This document shows, piece by piece, positions 1 to 13,131 of a stretch of DNA of 64,000 nucleotides. The notes beneath the pieces were generated by a model. The model ran no database searches. It was not told the origin of the DNA and was given only the letters and a program-made list of their open reading frames with translations. Location: contig CM076658.1 in NCBI GenBank assembly GCA_038496675.1, positions 10,421,940-10,485,939 on the forward strand, written 5' to 3'. The first letter of the stretch is position 1, and every line of letters starts with the position of its first letter. Position numbers and translations under genes: made by a program. Source of the stretch: Rachycentron canadum (lineage: Eukaryota; Chordata; Actinopteri; Carangiformes; Rachycentridae).

Positions 1-60
1 AGAAAAACGTGCCTCGTCTTCTGTATCTTTCTCTCCTCTCTCTCTCTCCCACACTGTCCA

Positions 61-100
<40 letters not shown>

Positions 101-477
101 CTGTTCTCCGTCTACGTCTCTCTCCCCGCCGCCGCCGCCGTTTCTTTACGTCCCTGTTCTCAGTGAACGGTGAAACTCCACAGAGTAGCCTGCAGCCTCA
201 GCCACAGAAACTCGGGTTGTTTCTCTTTCCCCTCCCCAACCCTCCCCCCCTCCTTCAACTTTACCGCCAGTTGTCAGTGTGTCTGGGCGAATACCGCTTC
301 GTTAGCACACCGAATAAGCCGACAGTGAGTCACAGAAGCGAGCGGTCGGAACTTGAAATATGACGATAGGCAAAATGGGAGGAAAGTCGTTGCTGGCTTA
401 CTGAAGTTGTGGAGGTTCTCCTTGTGGAAGAGGAAGAGGTGGCGGCGGACACCACGAGTTCACTCTCACAATAAAAG
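1..477 (+). other. tbl1x: tbl1x non-coding first exon (5' UTR) and promoter-proximal region
   Basis: A GC- and pyrimidine-rich stretch, including a run of CCG triplets near 128-140, ends at a strong donor (AAAAG|GTAAGC at 477/478). No reading frame in it resembles a known protein. The next gene on this strand is tbl1x, whose first coding exon has untranslated bases upstream of its ATG, so this is best read as the non-coding first exon. The window begins inside or just upstream of it, so the transcription start cannot be placed. The pairing with the exon at 13084 is inferred from strand, position and the known structure of TBL1-family genes. A cDNA would settle it. Confidence 0.6.
27..126. repeat. 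CT-rich microsatellite tract in tbl1x leader
   Basis: Nearly uninterrupted CT dinucleotides with occasional CCC or TTT breaks, purest at 61-100. Pyrimidine tracts of this kind are common around vertebrate promoters, and this one precedes the CCG run. Confidence 0.85.
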
Positions 478-484
478 GTAAGCC

Positions 485-546
485 AGAAAGAGAGGAGAGG
501 AGAGAGAGAGAGCGAGAGAGAGAGAGAGAGAAAAAAAAAGAAAAAG
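485..546. repeat. GA-rich purine tract just after the first tbl1x donor
   Basis: A run of GAGAG units followed by A-rich sequence lies directly inside intron 1. It complements the CT tract upstream, so the two could pair in the nascent transcript across the exon. Confidence 0.8.
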
Positions 547-3500
547 TCTAGTGGCGTGGTATAGGCTGCACTGCATTCAGGCTCCTTCTGTGTTTGTGTG
601 TGGGTTTTTATGCGAAGAGGATAATGACTTTCAGAAATTGGTGATTATGGCGTTGATTAGGAGGTTGCCGGCATAGCTTAGTCACCCATTGACTCACACG
701 TGTGTTGAAATTCCTGCTTGTCTTTTTTTTTTTTTTTTTTTTAATTTCTCTCTTTCCTTCTCGATTTTTTCCCCAAACAACCCACTTTTCCATACTTTTG
801 GTGTGTATTTCTTTTTTCCCCCCTCTCCTCACACTCACATTGAACCTTGGTAGCTGAGCTGCGGGCTACTTCGCAAAATACAATAAGTTTTACAGGTTGA
901 AGGTTGTCCCACTTTGGCAAATAATTAGGATACTCTCTCTACCTTTCATACCACAATAAAAACCCTCCACCACAGCAAGTTGCACCAGTGCAGTTTCAGT
1001 CATTTTGTCGAAGCTGAAATATGAATGATACATATTTATATTCCCTTGCAGACTTAAAGCGCATGAGTGGGGGAGGGGAAAGACATTCAGCTGTACTAGA
1101 CATCGCCACCAGTAGTCAAGGGACAGTTCATGTTACTGTATAACTACAATGTTAAGCTGTATCCTGACTGTGTCAGCAGTAACTGTCTGAAAGCACAGGA
1201 GAGGAACCAATGTATCAAAAGTAACTAGCGAAATATGAAGCCCGAGGTCACTGTGATACCACATGTCCACATTACACTTTACTTTTTATGAAGAGACTAA
1301 GAAATGTTGTGTGACCTACAAAATTTTTTTCTCATTTTCTATCTAGTAGCCATAGCTTTTTCTCTGTAGGTCATGGTGTAATGGGATGCAGCATGTACAA
1401 ACAGAGTTGAGATGTCTCGTCTGGCCTCTGAGCTTCAAAGTGTTCATTATCTCTGTTAAAGCAAGACATGAGAAGGAGTCAGATGCAAATAACATTCACA
1501 CTCACTGCTGTTTGAATGCTTTCTTAATCTGATTCTACTTCAGTGGCCCAAATAATAAATGCTGAACTGATGTCCCCATTTTCTAGTTGACCTAGTAGCT
1601 GCTGTTGTATGCTGCTTGTTCACAACATCAGTCAGTCTTGTTCAGCTACTGAAATCAGATGGAGGCATTTTAACAAAGAAGCTTCATTGGACTTCCTGAC
1701 ATTTTGGCTACTCCTGACACCTTTTGTGTGTGTATGTGTTTTTTAAATAGTAAGCTACTGGGCATAAGCTGGATGACTCCTGCTACTAGTACTATTACTT
1801 TTCACTAATACCATCACCACAAAGGCACCACAACAGTTGTATTAATTGGATTTACACAATTATAGAAATGTACACCAAGCATGGGTGTCCTTCCCTGCAA
1901 ATGTTTTGAGACAACATGATTATGTAATAGGGGCATCCATTTAAAAAAAAAAAAAAAAAAAAAATCAGGGTACAACAAATACCAATAAGCATGTAAACTG
2001 TACTAATGTTGAACATAACCAACGTCACTTCATCCTATGTTGTCAAACTAGCATTGTTTTGCTTGATTTCGTTGCTGATAATGTAATTTAACAGATGACT
2101 TCAGGTTTGTTGTCCTGGTAATGTTACTTGAAGATACTCATTTACAGAGACCTCTAGGACTGTCCCAGATACCATTTTTAGGACTGCAAAGCTTTGGTGT
2201 GAATGAGTTATTTCAGACACTTGACTTTCTCAACGTCTTGCTATCATTGCCATACTTCCTAAGTCTATCACATGGCATTAGTGCTGGTGACATTAGGTTA
2301 AATATTCTTGTCTGACAATAACTAATCATAATTCATGTTGATGCATCATAAACAATGTTATGTCCTGGTATTGTTGCGGCAATAGTAGCTATAATGAGCA
2401 TAACCGTATTGAAATACTGATTTGGACATTCGTTGCAATGGCAATGATCAAAGCTTTGAAACTTTGAGACATCAAGGTCAGTCCTAGAGACCACAAGGCA
2501 TTTAATAGATAAAAGCCCCCTGGAGTACAAGGAAATCCCTGTTTCACATTGACACCATATATTTATCAATTAAGCATTTGGTTAAACCTTTTTACTATTT
2601 ATCAGTTTACATTTGGGTGAAGAAAAGTTCAACTCGAATTCAGTTGATTAACTGTGGATAAAACATAGCTAAATGAGATACTAAAGTCTTTGCATTGTTG
2701 TAGTTTTTCTCTTTTTAATATAACAGTGGATATATATAACAGTGGATTCCAGACATGTGTATAAAACAATTTTATGTCAGTTGCTTATATTTTGAAGATC
2801 TTTATATATTGTTAAATTGCAAAGAGAAGCCTGTTTACATCATGACATTGATTTTAACCATATTGCCTTGTCTTGCCCCCATGTTTACCAGTTTTGTCAC
2901 CAGAGGTGAGGACTGCAGTGAACCTTAATTGCAGCCGTTAGAAAAACAGGTTTAGTGCTGCCTGTTAAAAGAACTAGAGGGTTTTATTATGTCTTAATTG
3001 TTTCAGACAACATAACCGCTTCCAATTATTGATTTCTAAATATGTAATGTTTCTCAATATGTCGTGGACTTTGAATCATTCCTAATTAATATTTTGTTAT
3101 TTAGGGGGTTTATTGTAATTCTTTTTTATATGGTGTTTCAGTAGGTGGACATGGAAATACTGAGTTCTCAGAGGGCATAAATGAATAGTGTTGTTGGACC
3201 ACAGGTTATTGTCTACCTCCCTCTTGTTCTGTGACTTCAGTTGAGAAGAAGGATGTTGTCTGTGATTTCATTGCTGTATGTGGTCTCAGGTCTGGAAAAA
3301 ATTGGATGGCCTGTAATATGTGAAGAGTCATAATTCATTCATCAGGTGACTCGTAGTCATGTCTCGATTTGCTCTAAATTTATTCTTGAGAAGTCATTTG
3401 AATGTGTGAATCCGCTTAAGCAGAACTGAGACAACAGCAAACCTAAGACATTACATTGTGTTAGACTGTGTTCAAAACAGAAATGTATCCCCTTCTCATA

Positions 3501-6500
3501 AGTAGGGCAAGGAAGTCCCTGAGAAAGCCCATGTCAGCCTTGTGGTGCTGCAAAGCTTTGTATTGGGCTGTCCAAATATTTCTGTAGCAGTATTTATTTA
3601 TGATAGGCCATGGGGGAGACAAACCATTCTCTCCCTCCAAAAGAGACATGCAGCGTTCATGGGCTATCTGCCAACTGGCAGACTAGTAGTTACTCTGAAA
3701 TAACGCCCATACAAGTACTGGCTAGTTCAAGGCTGTAGTTATTTATTTGGGTTCATTTTGGCTTTAGTAGGATGGCTCTGTTTATCGTTGTGTGAACTAG
3801 TCTGTTGTGCCTTGACTCTGTCACTGTGTGTATTTAAATTAGGACAAGTGGGATAAAGCCACATGCCTTTAAGGTTGTGTTAAATACTCAACTATTTCAG
3901 TGTCTAGCAGCTAACCAGTTTCTATTCCTACTGTGTCTGAACCCATTATAGCTGATTCAAGTTCCTTCTTTATATTCAATAGAATATGTCCATGTCTTTC
4001 TGTGACTATCTGTCAGGTTATGCTCAGTCAATAGGCACAAGCATTTTGTTTCCAAGGTCAGTCTGTATTTAGGCAATCTCATTTCTTGATACTTACAAAA
4101 AATTAAGTTGAAAAAGATGATCTACATTGCTATTATTCCAGTGTGCCACTGAAGTTGATCTGTAATTTTCAACTAGATTTTCAGAAGCAAGGTGTTGGGG
4201 GACACCATTATGCTGGTAGATGACTGTTCAGGAAGTTGTGCAAGCACATGCATGCCAGAGGCAGAAACTTGTTTTTTTTTTTTTTTTTTTTTGCTAAAGG
4301 GAATATTGTTCTTTCACCCAGTGCTGATTGAGCCACGTAAGCTTATCTTGTCAGTAAATGTGAAAGTATATACTCAGAAAAACATAACAAGAGAACATCT
4401 AGTAGCATCTAATGGCAAGGACAACCACGGACACATCTTGACCTGCTATGGCTTCCATGGCCGGCTTTGTCACGCTTTGACAGAGACTTTTTCACCGTCT
4501 TAAATGTGGGTGGATTCAATATTTTGTTTTTTCATCACCTCACAAAACTACATTTTGTCAAAATTCTTATATCAAGATATGATGGTTGATAGTTTTCATG
4601 CCTAAATGAAATTATATTATTTTCTCAACAACTTAATCTTTTGCTCACACTCACTGACATCAGCGCACACAACAGAATTTTATATTCTTTTTATGTACAC
4701 ACACGCTTGTACCTTCTGACTTTATCAAAGAACCAGGTATTTTATATCTTTTCATACCCCTTTAATGCCAATACAAGCCATGGAAGTGCTTCAACCTTCT
4801 ACTGAACAATATATCTATATCTATATATATTTCAGCATTGATAATGCCTTGTGCTACGGTACAATAGTTACATTAAAGGATGTTCAGTGCAAAGCAATAC
4901 AAAAACTTAATGCCACAGCTCACACGATTTTCCGTCATTGATAAACAAATTTTCTGTAACGAATATAAAGGTGTATCCATTATTACTTAATTTAGTCTGA
5001 TTTAAGGTATCTCAGTTTGATGAGTTCCCAATGTGCTCTTGGGGGTTTATAAATGTACATGTGACACATCTACTGTCACAGACAATATCACCTATATGAT
5101 TTTTCTGGACCACCCCCTAATGTAAGAAACACTTAATATATATACGCTGCACAAAAAAAAACCTCCTTTATCTAATTTCATGCATCCTGTTGGCACATAG
5201 ACAAAATCTGTTGGTTTATTTTGAGACTTACCATCCTCAGCTGCACCAGGATGCCTGTTTTTCGTCCACCATGCAGATTAAGCATTGAGCATTGTTCAAA
5301 ATGATAGACTACATGTCAGTAACACAACTGCGACACACAAGTCTCTTTGTTAGGTTCATTATTTTTTCCAAATGAATCTCTCAACTCGTCCATGCTGGTG
5401 GAGCTGTCCGAGCTGATTTCAGGAGGGGTGGAAACAAGTGTGACGGTTATGATTGTACATCTCTACATGAATAACACACTGCATTTATCTGGTGAGATTT
5501 TCTGTACTATGAGAAAAGCTTTTTTTTTTTTTTTAAATTTTATTACCCCCCATATTGAAAGGTCTTAGCTCCCAATGTCGGGTTTGTCCAGCATTTTCTG
5601 GAGAAGACAATCCAATTGACATTGACACCCAAATGTAATATGTGATTGAGAAAATGTTGGGTGGTGAGAAAATAATTAAGGTTCCCTCTTTCTTTCTTTA
5701 CACAGTCATTTCCATTACTTGCTGCATGTACAGCCCCTTCAAACATGCATGTACTTGCATGTAACTAAATTGACATTTAATGGCAGTCCTACACTTGCTC
5801 ATGGAAGTCAATAATTTCATTATGAAAAGTGAGATTTGTAATTCACAGATCATAGATTTTTTGTGGTGTTCTTTTCTGAATGTACTCATGTTATCTGACT
5901 AAAGGCTTGGTCAGGCACTTCATCACAAAGTGATGCTGTTTTCAGGAAAACCATGAATTGTGGCTTTGAGCACACTGCTCCGGAAGCGAAACAACCATCT
6001 GTAGAATGTCAGTGAAAGTTTCAAGTGTGTTGCTGCATAGTTTGTAATTTCCTTTTCCTTGTAGTTTGAAACTTGAAGTCAACATCATACCACAGACTGA
6101 TCCTACCGGTAGTGAGTGTAGCAGGAGCGAACATATATCAAATTTACATATGTAGGACATGCATCTAAGATGGGTACTATGAAGACCGGTTTGTCATTCT
6201 ACCCTTACACAAAGACTATATATGTATAGTCTTTCTTTGCCAGTGCTACCAGTGTAAAAGGCCAGTTTTTATTACAAATGATCTCTTTATTTCCTTCCTA
6301 GAAAACTATGTTGTTCTGGTCATGTGTCTTTATCAAGTGAGACATCAATAGATCAAGGATCAAGTGAATGTACTTGCTGCTATTGTTATCATGATCTCCC
6401 TAGTTGCAATAAGGAATTGGAAACGTTTTCAAACTTTTCTCTCTGCGTATGGAATCAATTGTTCAGCTGGATATACGCTGTTTAGAGGACACGCAGACAC

Positions 6501-6718
6501 TACAAAGGGGAATCTTTGTGGTGTAGTGTTAATGTTGTGTTGTGTAAATGCAAGGTAAAGAATAAGTCGAGGCAATGCTTTGAATAAAGATCAGTTTTTT
6601 AGCTCACTTGTCTGCTTTGTTTGTTTGACCCTGATGTCAGATGGAAGGAAAGCTCAAGGAGAGTGGGGGGTATTCAGGGTGGCATGAGCAGCTGTTGACA
6701 GAGAAGCAAGATCTTTTG

Positions 6719-6732
6719 GTCACCATAGCAAC
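6719..6732 (+). promoter_or_regulatory. RFX-type X-box in tbl1x intron 1
   Basis: GTCACC-AT-AGCAAC fits the X-box consensus GTNRCC-N(0-3)-RGYAAC with both half-sites intact. A forkhead-like TGTTTAC lies about 30 bases downstream near 6764. The motif match is seen directly. Binding and target gene are unknown. Confidence 0.35.
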
Positions 6733-8432
6733 ACTTGTATTGCCCACACTGGTTTGTCGCTGTGTTTACAGCTTATTTGTGCAATCCTCATCTTGCTGAA
6801 AAAAAGAATTGCCTGGCTGAGGCCTTTATGTTGACATTACAATCTCAAGGACACTTGGTTCTTTCTATCTATTGACTGAATATAGAAATATGCATTTTCT
6901 TAATAAAAATGGCTAAAATAACACCATCTTTTTATTTTTATTTTTTTTCCTTCAGTGAAATGATTACGTAAAAGCTTAAGACATACTGTATGTTCCCCAT
7001 GAGATATAATAGTTTCACTTCCTCTCAGTGGTGGACACAATGGTCCCAGCTACAGCATGTCAACAAAGCAGAAGAAGAAGTTGTCATTATTCAGTCTGCT
7101 GTTTTTGATCAAATATACTGATTATTTAGTCTCAATTTCAGCTGAAATACACAGGAACTTGTGGCTGTTCATCATATTATGCAACACGAGGATACAAAGT
7201 ATGCACTGGCCTAGATTAGAAATTAAATCATTTTGCAAACATGTGTTTGTTGTCCAGTGAATTTTATGATGTAATATTCAGACCAATTCAAACAGAGCAA
7301 TAAAGTATTTTTATCTACACATGTAATATGAGTGCAAGGTCAGAGTATTGAATGGGTTATTTGTTTTCTAAGAACAAAGCGACACTTTTTTTCCCCTGCT
7401 TTTTTCTTTTATTCCCACAATTCCCTCCACATGAAGTATTTACTTGCCACCCACCCCCACAGAGGCATATACACGTGCATGCCCTACAGCGCCTGGTTCT
7501 TTGTGTGCTTACTTTCACATATGAAACCAGGTTATTTGGAGAAACAAGATTAAGGCAGGAAAACCAGGTTACTGTAAAAACTGTGTAGTAGCTGGCTAAC
7601 AATTAGATTTATTTCTTACACCTTGCTAACTGTTTTAACTGAAACTGGCATATTAAAGCCTTAATGATACATGCATCCAGTCCTCCTACCTATATGACAA
7701 TTTTGGACATTTGTCTCTGGCCAAATTGTCTTTAAACCGCAAGGGCTTTAATTTGACTTTCAGTTCCACTCTTGATTTTGCATTTAATTATTTTGGACAT
7801 AAATGATCAACTTTTTTGTCTATCTCAGTAATTTATTTATTTTTGTTCTTTGACAATGACTGCAGTACATTCTTCCTGTACCTTTCACTCTACTACTCAT
7901 CAATACAACTAATCAGGATTGTTTAGGTCCTTTTTATGTATGTAATGTATTGTCCACATCAACAGGGAAAAAGCCCAGGGGTTCTCTTCTTTGAAAACTG
8001 TAAGGCTGCTGTTATTCTTTTGTTTCTTCTGAGAATACAAAATGACACCAATGGGCAAGTGGGAGTTGTCATTTTTATGTGATTCTAATAGGTTCAGCAT
8101 GAGGGTGGATCTTAGGTCCTGACTCCCCTGATTAGAAGCCATCATGATGAATCCTTTCAGTGATCCTCACTGTCTGTCACCATCCCCCATTCATTCCCTT
8201 AGGAGGAAATATAATTGATGGTGGCGCCTGTGAATGTGCAATTCTTCCTTGAAAGGGAAAGACACACCTAATGCTGATATTCCTGCAAATCCAGCATGTT
8301 TTATATCAAAGACATAGCTCATTGTAGTTTGGTGTGAGGATTATTGGGTTTACGTTTTGGCTGTGGTTGCTCTAATATGTTACCCTAATGACCCTTTGAG
8401 CTGATAAATGCTGGAAGAACCATTAGGTTAGG

Positions 8433-8640
8433 CCTAGTGGTTCCAAGGGTGCCCAGCCATGTGCCACGGGGAAACCAACAGTGTGCAGGTTTTCATTTCG
8501 GTCGATAATCTCATCAAATAATTTCACTTAAGAGTTCTTTCCCTCCACTCAAAGCAGGGTTAGTCGGTGGGTGGAGTCTCTGGTTGGAATGAAAACCTGC
8601 ACACCGTTGTATCTCTTGGCACACAGTTGGTCACCACTGG
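8433..8640. mobile_element. MITE with long imperfect terminal inverted repeats (hAT-like ends)
   Basis: The two ends, about 70 bases each, are reverse complements with scattered mismatches. Both contain a shared core GTGTGCAGGTTTTCATT (one copy inverted) and both start close to (T/C)AGTGGT, as hAT family ends do. The middle is short and non-coding. The core GGAATGAAAACCTGCA is one I associate with very abundant short repeats in fish genomes. A clear 8-base target duplication was not found, so the exact ends are uncertain. Confidence 0.65.
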
Positions 8641-9311
8641 TAAACATTTAAAGTGTTGCCACCCATAGGAAGCGTGGGAGAAGTGTTTCCCCTAGAGACT
8701 GAGGGCTACAATCCCCCATCGTGTGCCGACCTACATTGGCTGCCGCTAAGTGACTCATTGAGAGAGGCAAAGAATAATGCTCAAATGGTTGTTGTGATTA
8801 CCTGTGTGGAGATCATTATTTATCACCCTGCTCCCATTCCACCATCCCCCTTTCTGATTCCCCTCCCCCACTTTCTCTCTTTCTCTGTCTCTCACACATA
8901 CACACACACACCCCTCCCCCTCTGAAGACTGCAGCCCAACCAGAAGCTTCAAAGGCGGGTTTTACTCAGCAGAGCAGTTCAAGAGAAAATGGCTGCTGTT
9001 TCCAGGTCTTGTTTGCACATCTGTCAGGAGGTGACTGTTCAGGAGAAAATGGGGTCCCTGGTATGCTGGTTTTTAAACATCATTTTTTCAAACGTGCATG
9101 TGCAAGTGACAGCTGGTTGGGTAGTTTGCGTTACTATTACTTATACAGTCAAAAGTGTAATTTATCTTCAAAATCCTTTTTATGTGACTTCAGCGATGAA
9201 TGGATGATTTCACAAGAAAAGGCCAGTTTCAGAGAGCCATGCATGGAATCATTTGCAGTGGCATGTTTGTTTTACCCAGGGTAGCAGAACCTGTCGAAAA
9301 TACCATTTTTC

Positions 9312-9357
9312 TTATGTGTGTGTATATATGTATGTAGACAACTATACACACACATAA
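9312..9357. repeat. Perfect 15-base inverted repeat (GT/CA hairpin)
   Basis: TTATGTGTGTGTATA at 9312-9326 is exactly reverse-complemented at 9343-9357 with a 16-base spacer. It probably arose from a microsatellite, and could form a cruciform or an RNA hairpin. Confidence 0.8.
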
Positions 9358-12300
9358 ATACATGGAGGGATGTAAGTGTGATGTTGTTAAAATCTGTTTT
9401 AAGGTAGAATAGACCAGGTTAAAATTACATATGGCTTTTTTGTTTTTAAATGTAAATTCACTGTAATGTAAATGCAGGTCTCTAAACAGTTTCACAGTGC
9501 AAAAATAATTCATGTTCCCATCAAGCTCTCTCACACATTTCTCATTAGCTGAATGTCTACCCTTAGATGGTGGAAACCTCAGACACTATTTTCGTTCCTT
9601 TTTAACTGTATTTTCATAGCTCAATTTGTACACTCTATCAAAGCCCTGTTGTGTAATCCTTTGAACGTGTACATATCTTTGAAATGTTTTACTTGGACTC
9701 AAGACAGATATTTTGTAAATGAATAATCATGTGCTGTCTTACCTAAGACATTAAAATAGCCTCAGGCCTAATTAACATGCACGCTTCAATGCTCTAAACA
9801 TCTCAACTGCAAACAAGTAAGTTCATGCTATTCATATTTTAAAAAAAACTTGCATTTTGGTTGAGACCTTTTTCTAAAATTTACAAAGCTTTGGTGTTTA
9901 GGGAACTCTCTTGTGTGGTAAAGCACAGACTTTGAAGATTTGTTAAGTTAGTCCAAAGTATACTTATAAATTTTTCGCAAAATAATGGTCTTGAAATGTG
10001 CGAACCTGAATCAATAGTATAGCCTCATTTATGTTGTGAACCTTGGTAAGAGCTTCAGAGCCAGTTTCTACACTGGAAGTGTTCAGCCACAGTGCTGCTG
10101 TGCACTCAGTGCTAACACCCCAAAAACCAAGCCATGTAGCTAAACGAGTACACACCTTTGGTGGTAATTGTGTGAGTGAAGCACAAGTTGATACTGTACT
10201 TGTGTAGACATAGCATTTCTTTGTCAGAGTGTGAGATGGAAGGCTGAAAAATGCAGCCGCAACGTGTCAGGTGTCAACAGAGTTTTGTTATGGAGGCTTT
10301 TATTATGCTTCAGCTTTGACCACATCCTTTGGCAATAATGCACTTCAGTGACTTGGTAAGCAAGTTGGGGTTGTTTGCATTGTCAGTAATTGCCACAAGA
10401 GTGCAGTAAACAGAGCAAAGTTAACCATAATGAGCCTGCTCACCACACGAGGGGTTCTCATCATTTATCGTTACACATTTTCATTTGTCTCTCTCATCCG
10501 TGGCCTGGCTTTTTTGCAGTCATCTGATTGCAATTAGTAAGTTGTACTGAAAAAGTCATTGTGACCTGGCAGTGTACTGATTGATAATATTGAGTAAGAG
10601 ATGATTTCAGACAATTGTACAGAACTCTAAGTCAGTCTTGGAGACCAGGAAAAGGAACATTTAAAGCAACAGGAAACTATAACTTTATAAGTTATAGCTA
10701 AATGTGTTTGTTAAAGTGCCTGAATAAACTATTAGTTTTGGCATCTTTGTCTCTGGGTCCGGACATCAAATCTGTTGTGACAGTATTTTGTCACACCAAA
10801 AAAATAGCTAATTTCTTGGTGTTACCAGTGTGTGATTGACAGGTCATTTGGCTAATCCACTAGTTGAGAAATTGGCAACTTACGACAGAGCAAGGAGAAA
10901 CCTGTCAAATGGGAAACCTGTGCATTTGGCAGGATCTTTCAATTTAGATGAGGGCAAAAAACAAAAACAAAAAAACAAAATGGTTGAATTTGTATCCACT
11001 GTGAATTAAGGACATGACTAGTTAACAAACAAACTAAGCTCGGAAATTGCAGAACATTACAACATGGCTCAGCAATGTGAGTTGTAGATCAGCAATGTAA
11101 TTACGTGAATGTGATTAATGGTGGTGGTGTGAAAATGTGTTTGTATAGGAGCAGTGCTATTAGCAAGTGTTTTGTGATGTCTTCCTTTTTTCAGAGGAAT
11201 CATGTTGTTGACTCCACTTATCACTTAAGCGGATAAACTGTAGCCATAGCAGAGGTTAGCATATTGTCTGGTTTCCTGGATGGCACATTGTTTAGTGAAA
11301 GGAGGCTCAGATGCCAAGGGAGTTGGTGATGGTGGCATCATGGGCCCATCTGTTAGAGGGATTATTGCTCCTGCCTTGCACCGAAGGGACCTGAGCCCCT
11401 CTGGGCTGCCTGTTAATTACGTTTCCAGTTGTTCGGTATGTAGCTGTTGTTGCCTTGGGTGCAGTGGCAGCCTTGCTTTGATGTGGCTAGCCCTTCCTAG
11501 TCCCATAAGTAAGCTAATTAGTGAAAGAGAAGCATGGTGATAGTGGTCGAAACTTACTTTTGTTTTTGGAAGAAGGGAGCAAAGAGCCTGTGCCCTTTTA
11601 GTGCGATTTGTTTGTTAATGTAAATGTTTAAGAGAATATATGAGATGAAACCATCATTTGTTCATGGTATGTAATACGTCAAGAGATTCTGTTCTATTTT
11701 TCGCAGTTAATGTATGATTTGTTTTCCTAGGTATAACTAAGTTGCACTGCTTTTCTACTAGTGAAACATCGCATTGTGGCCACACTAGTTGTTGTAATTC
11801 CAACCTTTACTGTGTCCGTTGTGGTACAGTAAAGGTAGGCTCTTTCTGAAAGAATATACCAAGGTGAAAGTGAATAATTCATGTTGAGTAACATGTTCAA
11901 CCCCTCTGGCTGTCTGCCCACTGGTAATTGGGACAACACCATTCTCTATTTTGCTCGGTCGCTCTTGTTGCTATGCTACCAAAGGGAAACTTGAGTGGGC
12001 CTGGACAGTGTTTGGAATGAAGGTTGGACAGCCACGCAGTCCTCATACCTGACACCACAACCCCCCCCACCCCCTTTCCTTTTTTTCTCATTTTCTTCTC
12101 AGCAAAATGTCTGTCCCTTTTATCTCCCAGTGGGAGAGCAGGAAATAGTTACATACCTTTTTACGTCATGAGTCATTGTCAGGTTGCAGGTTTGTTTCCT
12201 TTGCTTTTTCCGTGGTATAACCTGCTTACAGGCCATTCTCTTGCTTATCGTATTTACTTCACATTTGTGTTTGTTTACGTTGGTTTGTTGGTATAGAAGT

Positions 12301-13131
12301 AATCTCATTCCAACTCTATTTAGCCCCCTCTCATAATGTGTAGGCATGAGTCACTGGAAAATGATAAACCCTACAGTATTCTTGCAGTGTTCATCTGCCT
12401 GAGGACAAAAACTTGATGGAATTTAAATACATAATTGCATTTTCACTTCTTCTGCGCCCGACAGTTATAAGACTGTCTCAATTGAAATGTTAACATAAGC
12501 TCTATTAAACACCCCTATTTGTTGAAAATAACTCAGAAGGGAAGGTCAGGCTGCCTGCTATGAATAATTAGCCCTGTGGTCTCTTCTGTAATTCACTAGA
12601 TGGGCAGTAGACTGGCATTTAATATCCTTACTGCTTTATCAGGGCTCTTTCCATCTAGATGGTTGGCCGGGTCACTAATGGGAAGCACCACTCAGTTCTC
12701 AGTGGAAGCCAAATGGATATAGACACTCCCATTAGGCCACTGAAGAGAGGCTGGAAATACTTGGATCCAGTACTATTCATGGTTTCACAGGTTAAATGAC
12801 CCAGCTATTGACATTGTCAAAGGAAGGAATCATGAAGCAATGGGCAAGACAAGAGAGAGCATGTACTAAGAGAGGCTGGAAGTCAGTGCTGCATGTGCAA
12901 TGTGGATCTATTAATATATACAGAAAACAAAGCCTGGGACAGATTTGCGCGGCGTGCAGAGTTTTTATCTATATCTCCAGGAATGTGATGGAGATATAAT
13001 TTAGAATAGCTGAAGAATATGTCACATGCTAGACTGCTGATCTAAAGACTAATTTAAACTCCCATTTTTGATTAAATTTTCAGGAGTGAGCCCAGCCTTC
13101 CAACATACCTCCTCCCTTTCATTGGGCTAAG

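Larger units (their letters stand above)
478..13083 (+). other. tbl1x: tbl1x intron 1 (12.6 kb), no coding exon recognised
   Basis: Bounded by the donor at 478 and the acceptor CAG at 13081-13083. Open frames here are short and match no family I recognise. Contents seen: an A-tract at 1941-1964, T-tracts near 721-742 and 4270-4292, a perfect 24-base palindrome at 6211-6234, an RFX-type X-box at 6719-6732, a MITE at 8433-8640, a CA-rich stretch near 8893-8911, and a 15-base perfect inverted repeat at 9312-9357. The stretch 12540-12760 (AT-rich with TAAT cores) has the look of a conserved non-coding element, but this cannot be tested without alignment. Additional non-coding 5' exons could be hidden here. 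Confidence 0.6.
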
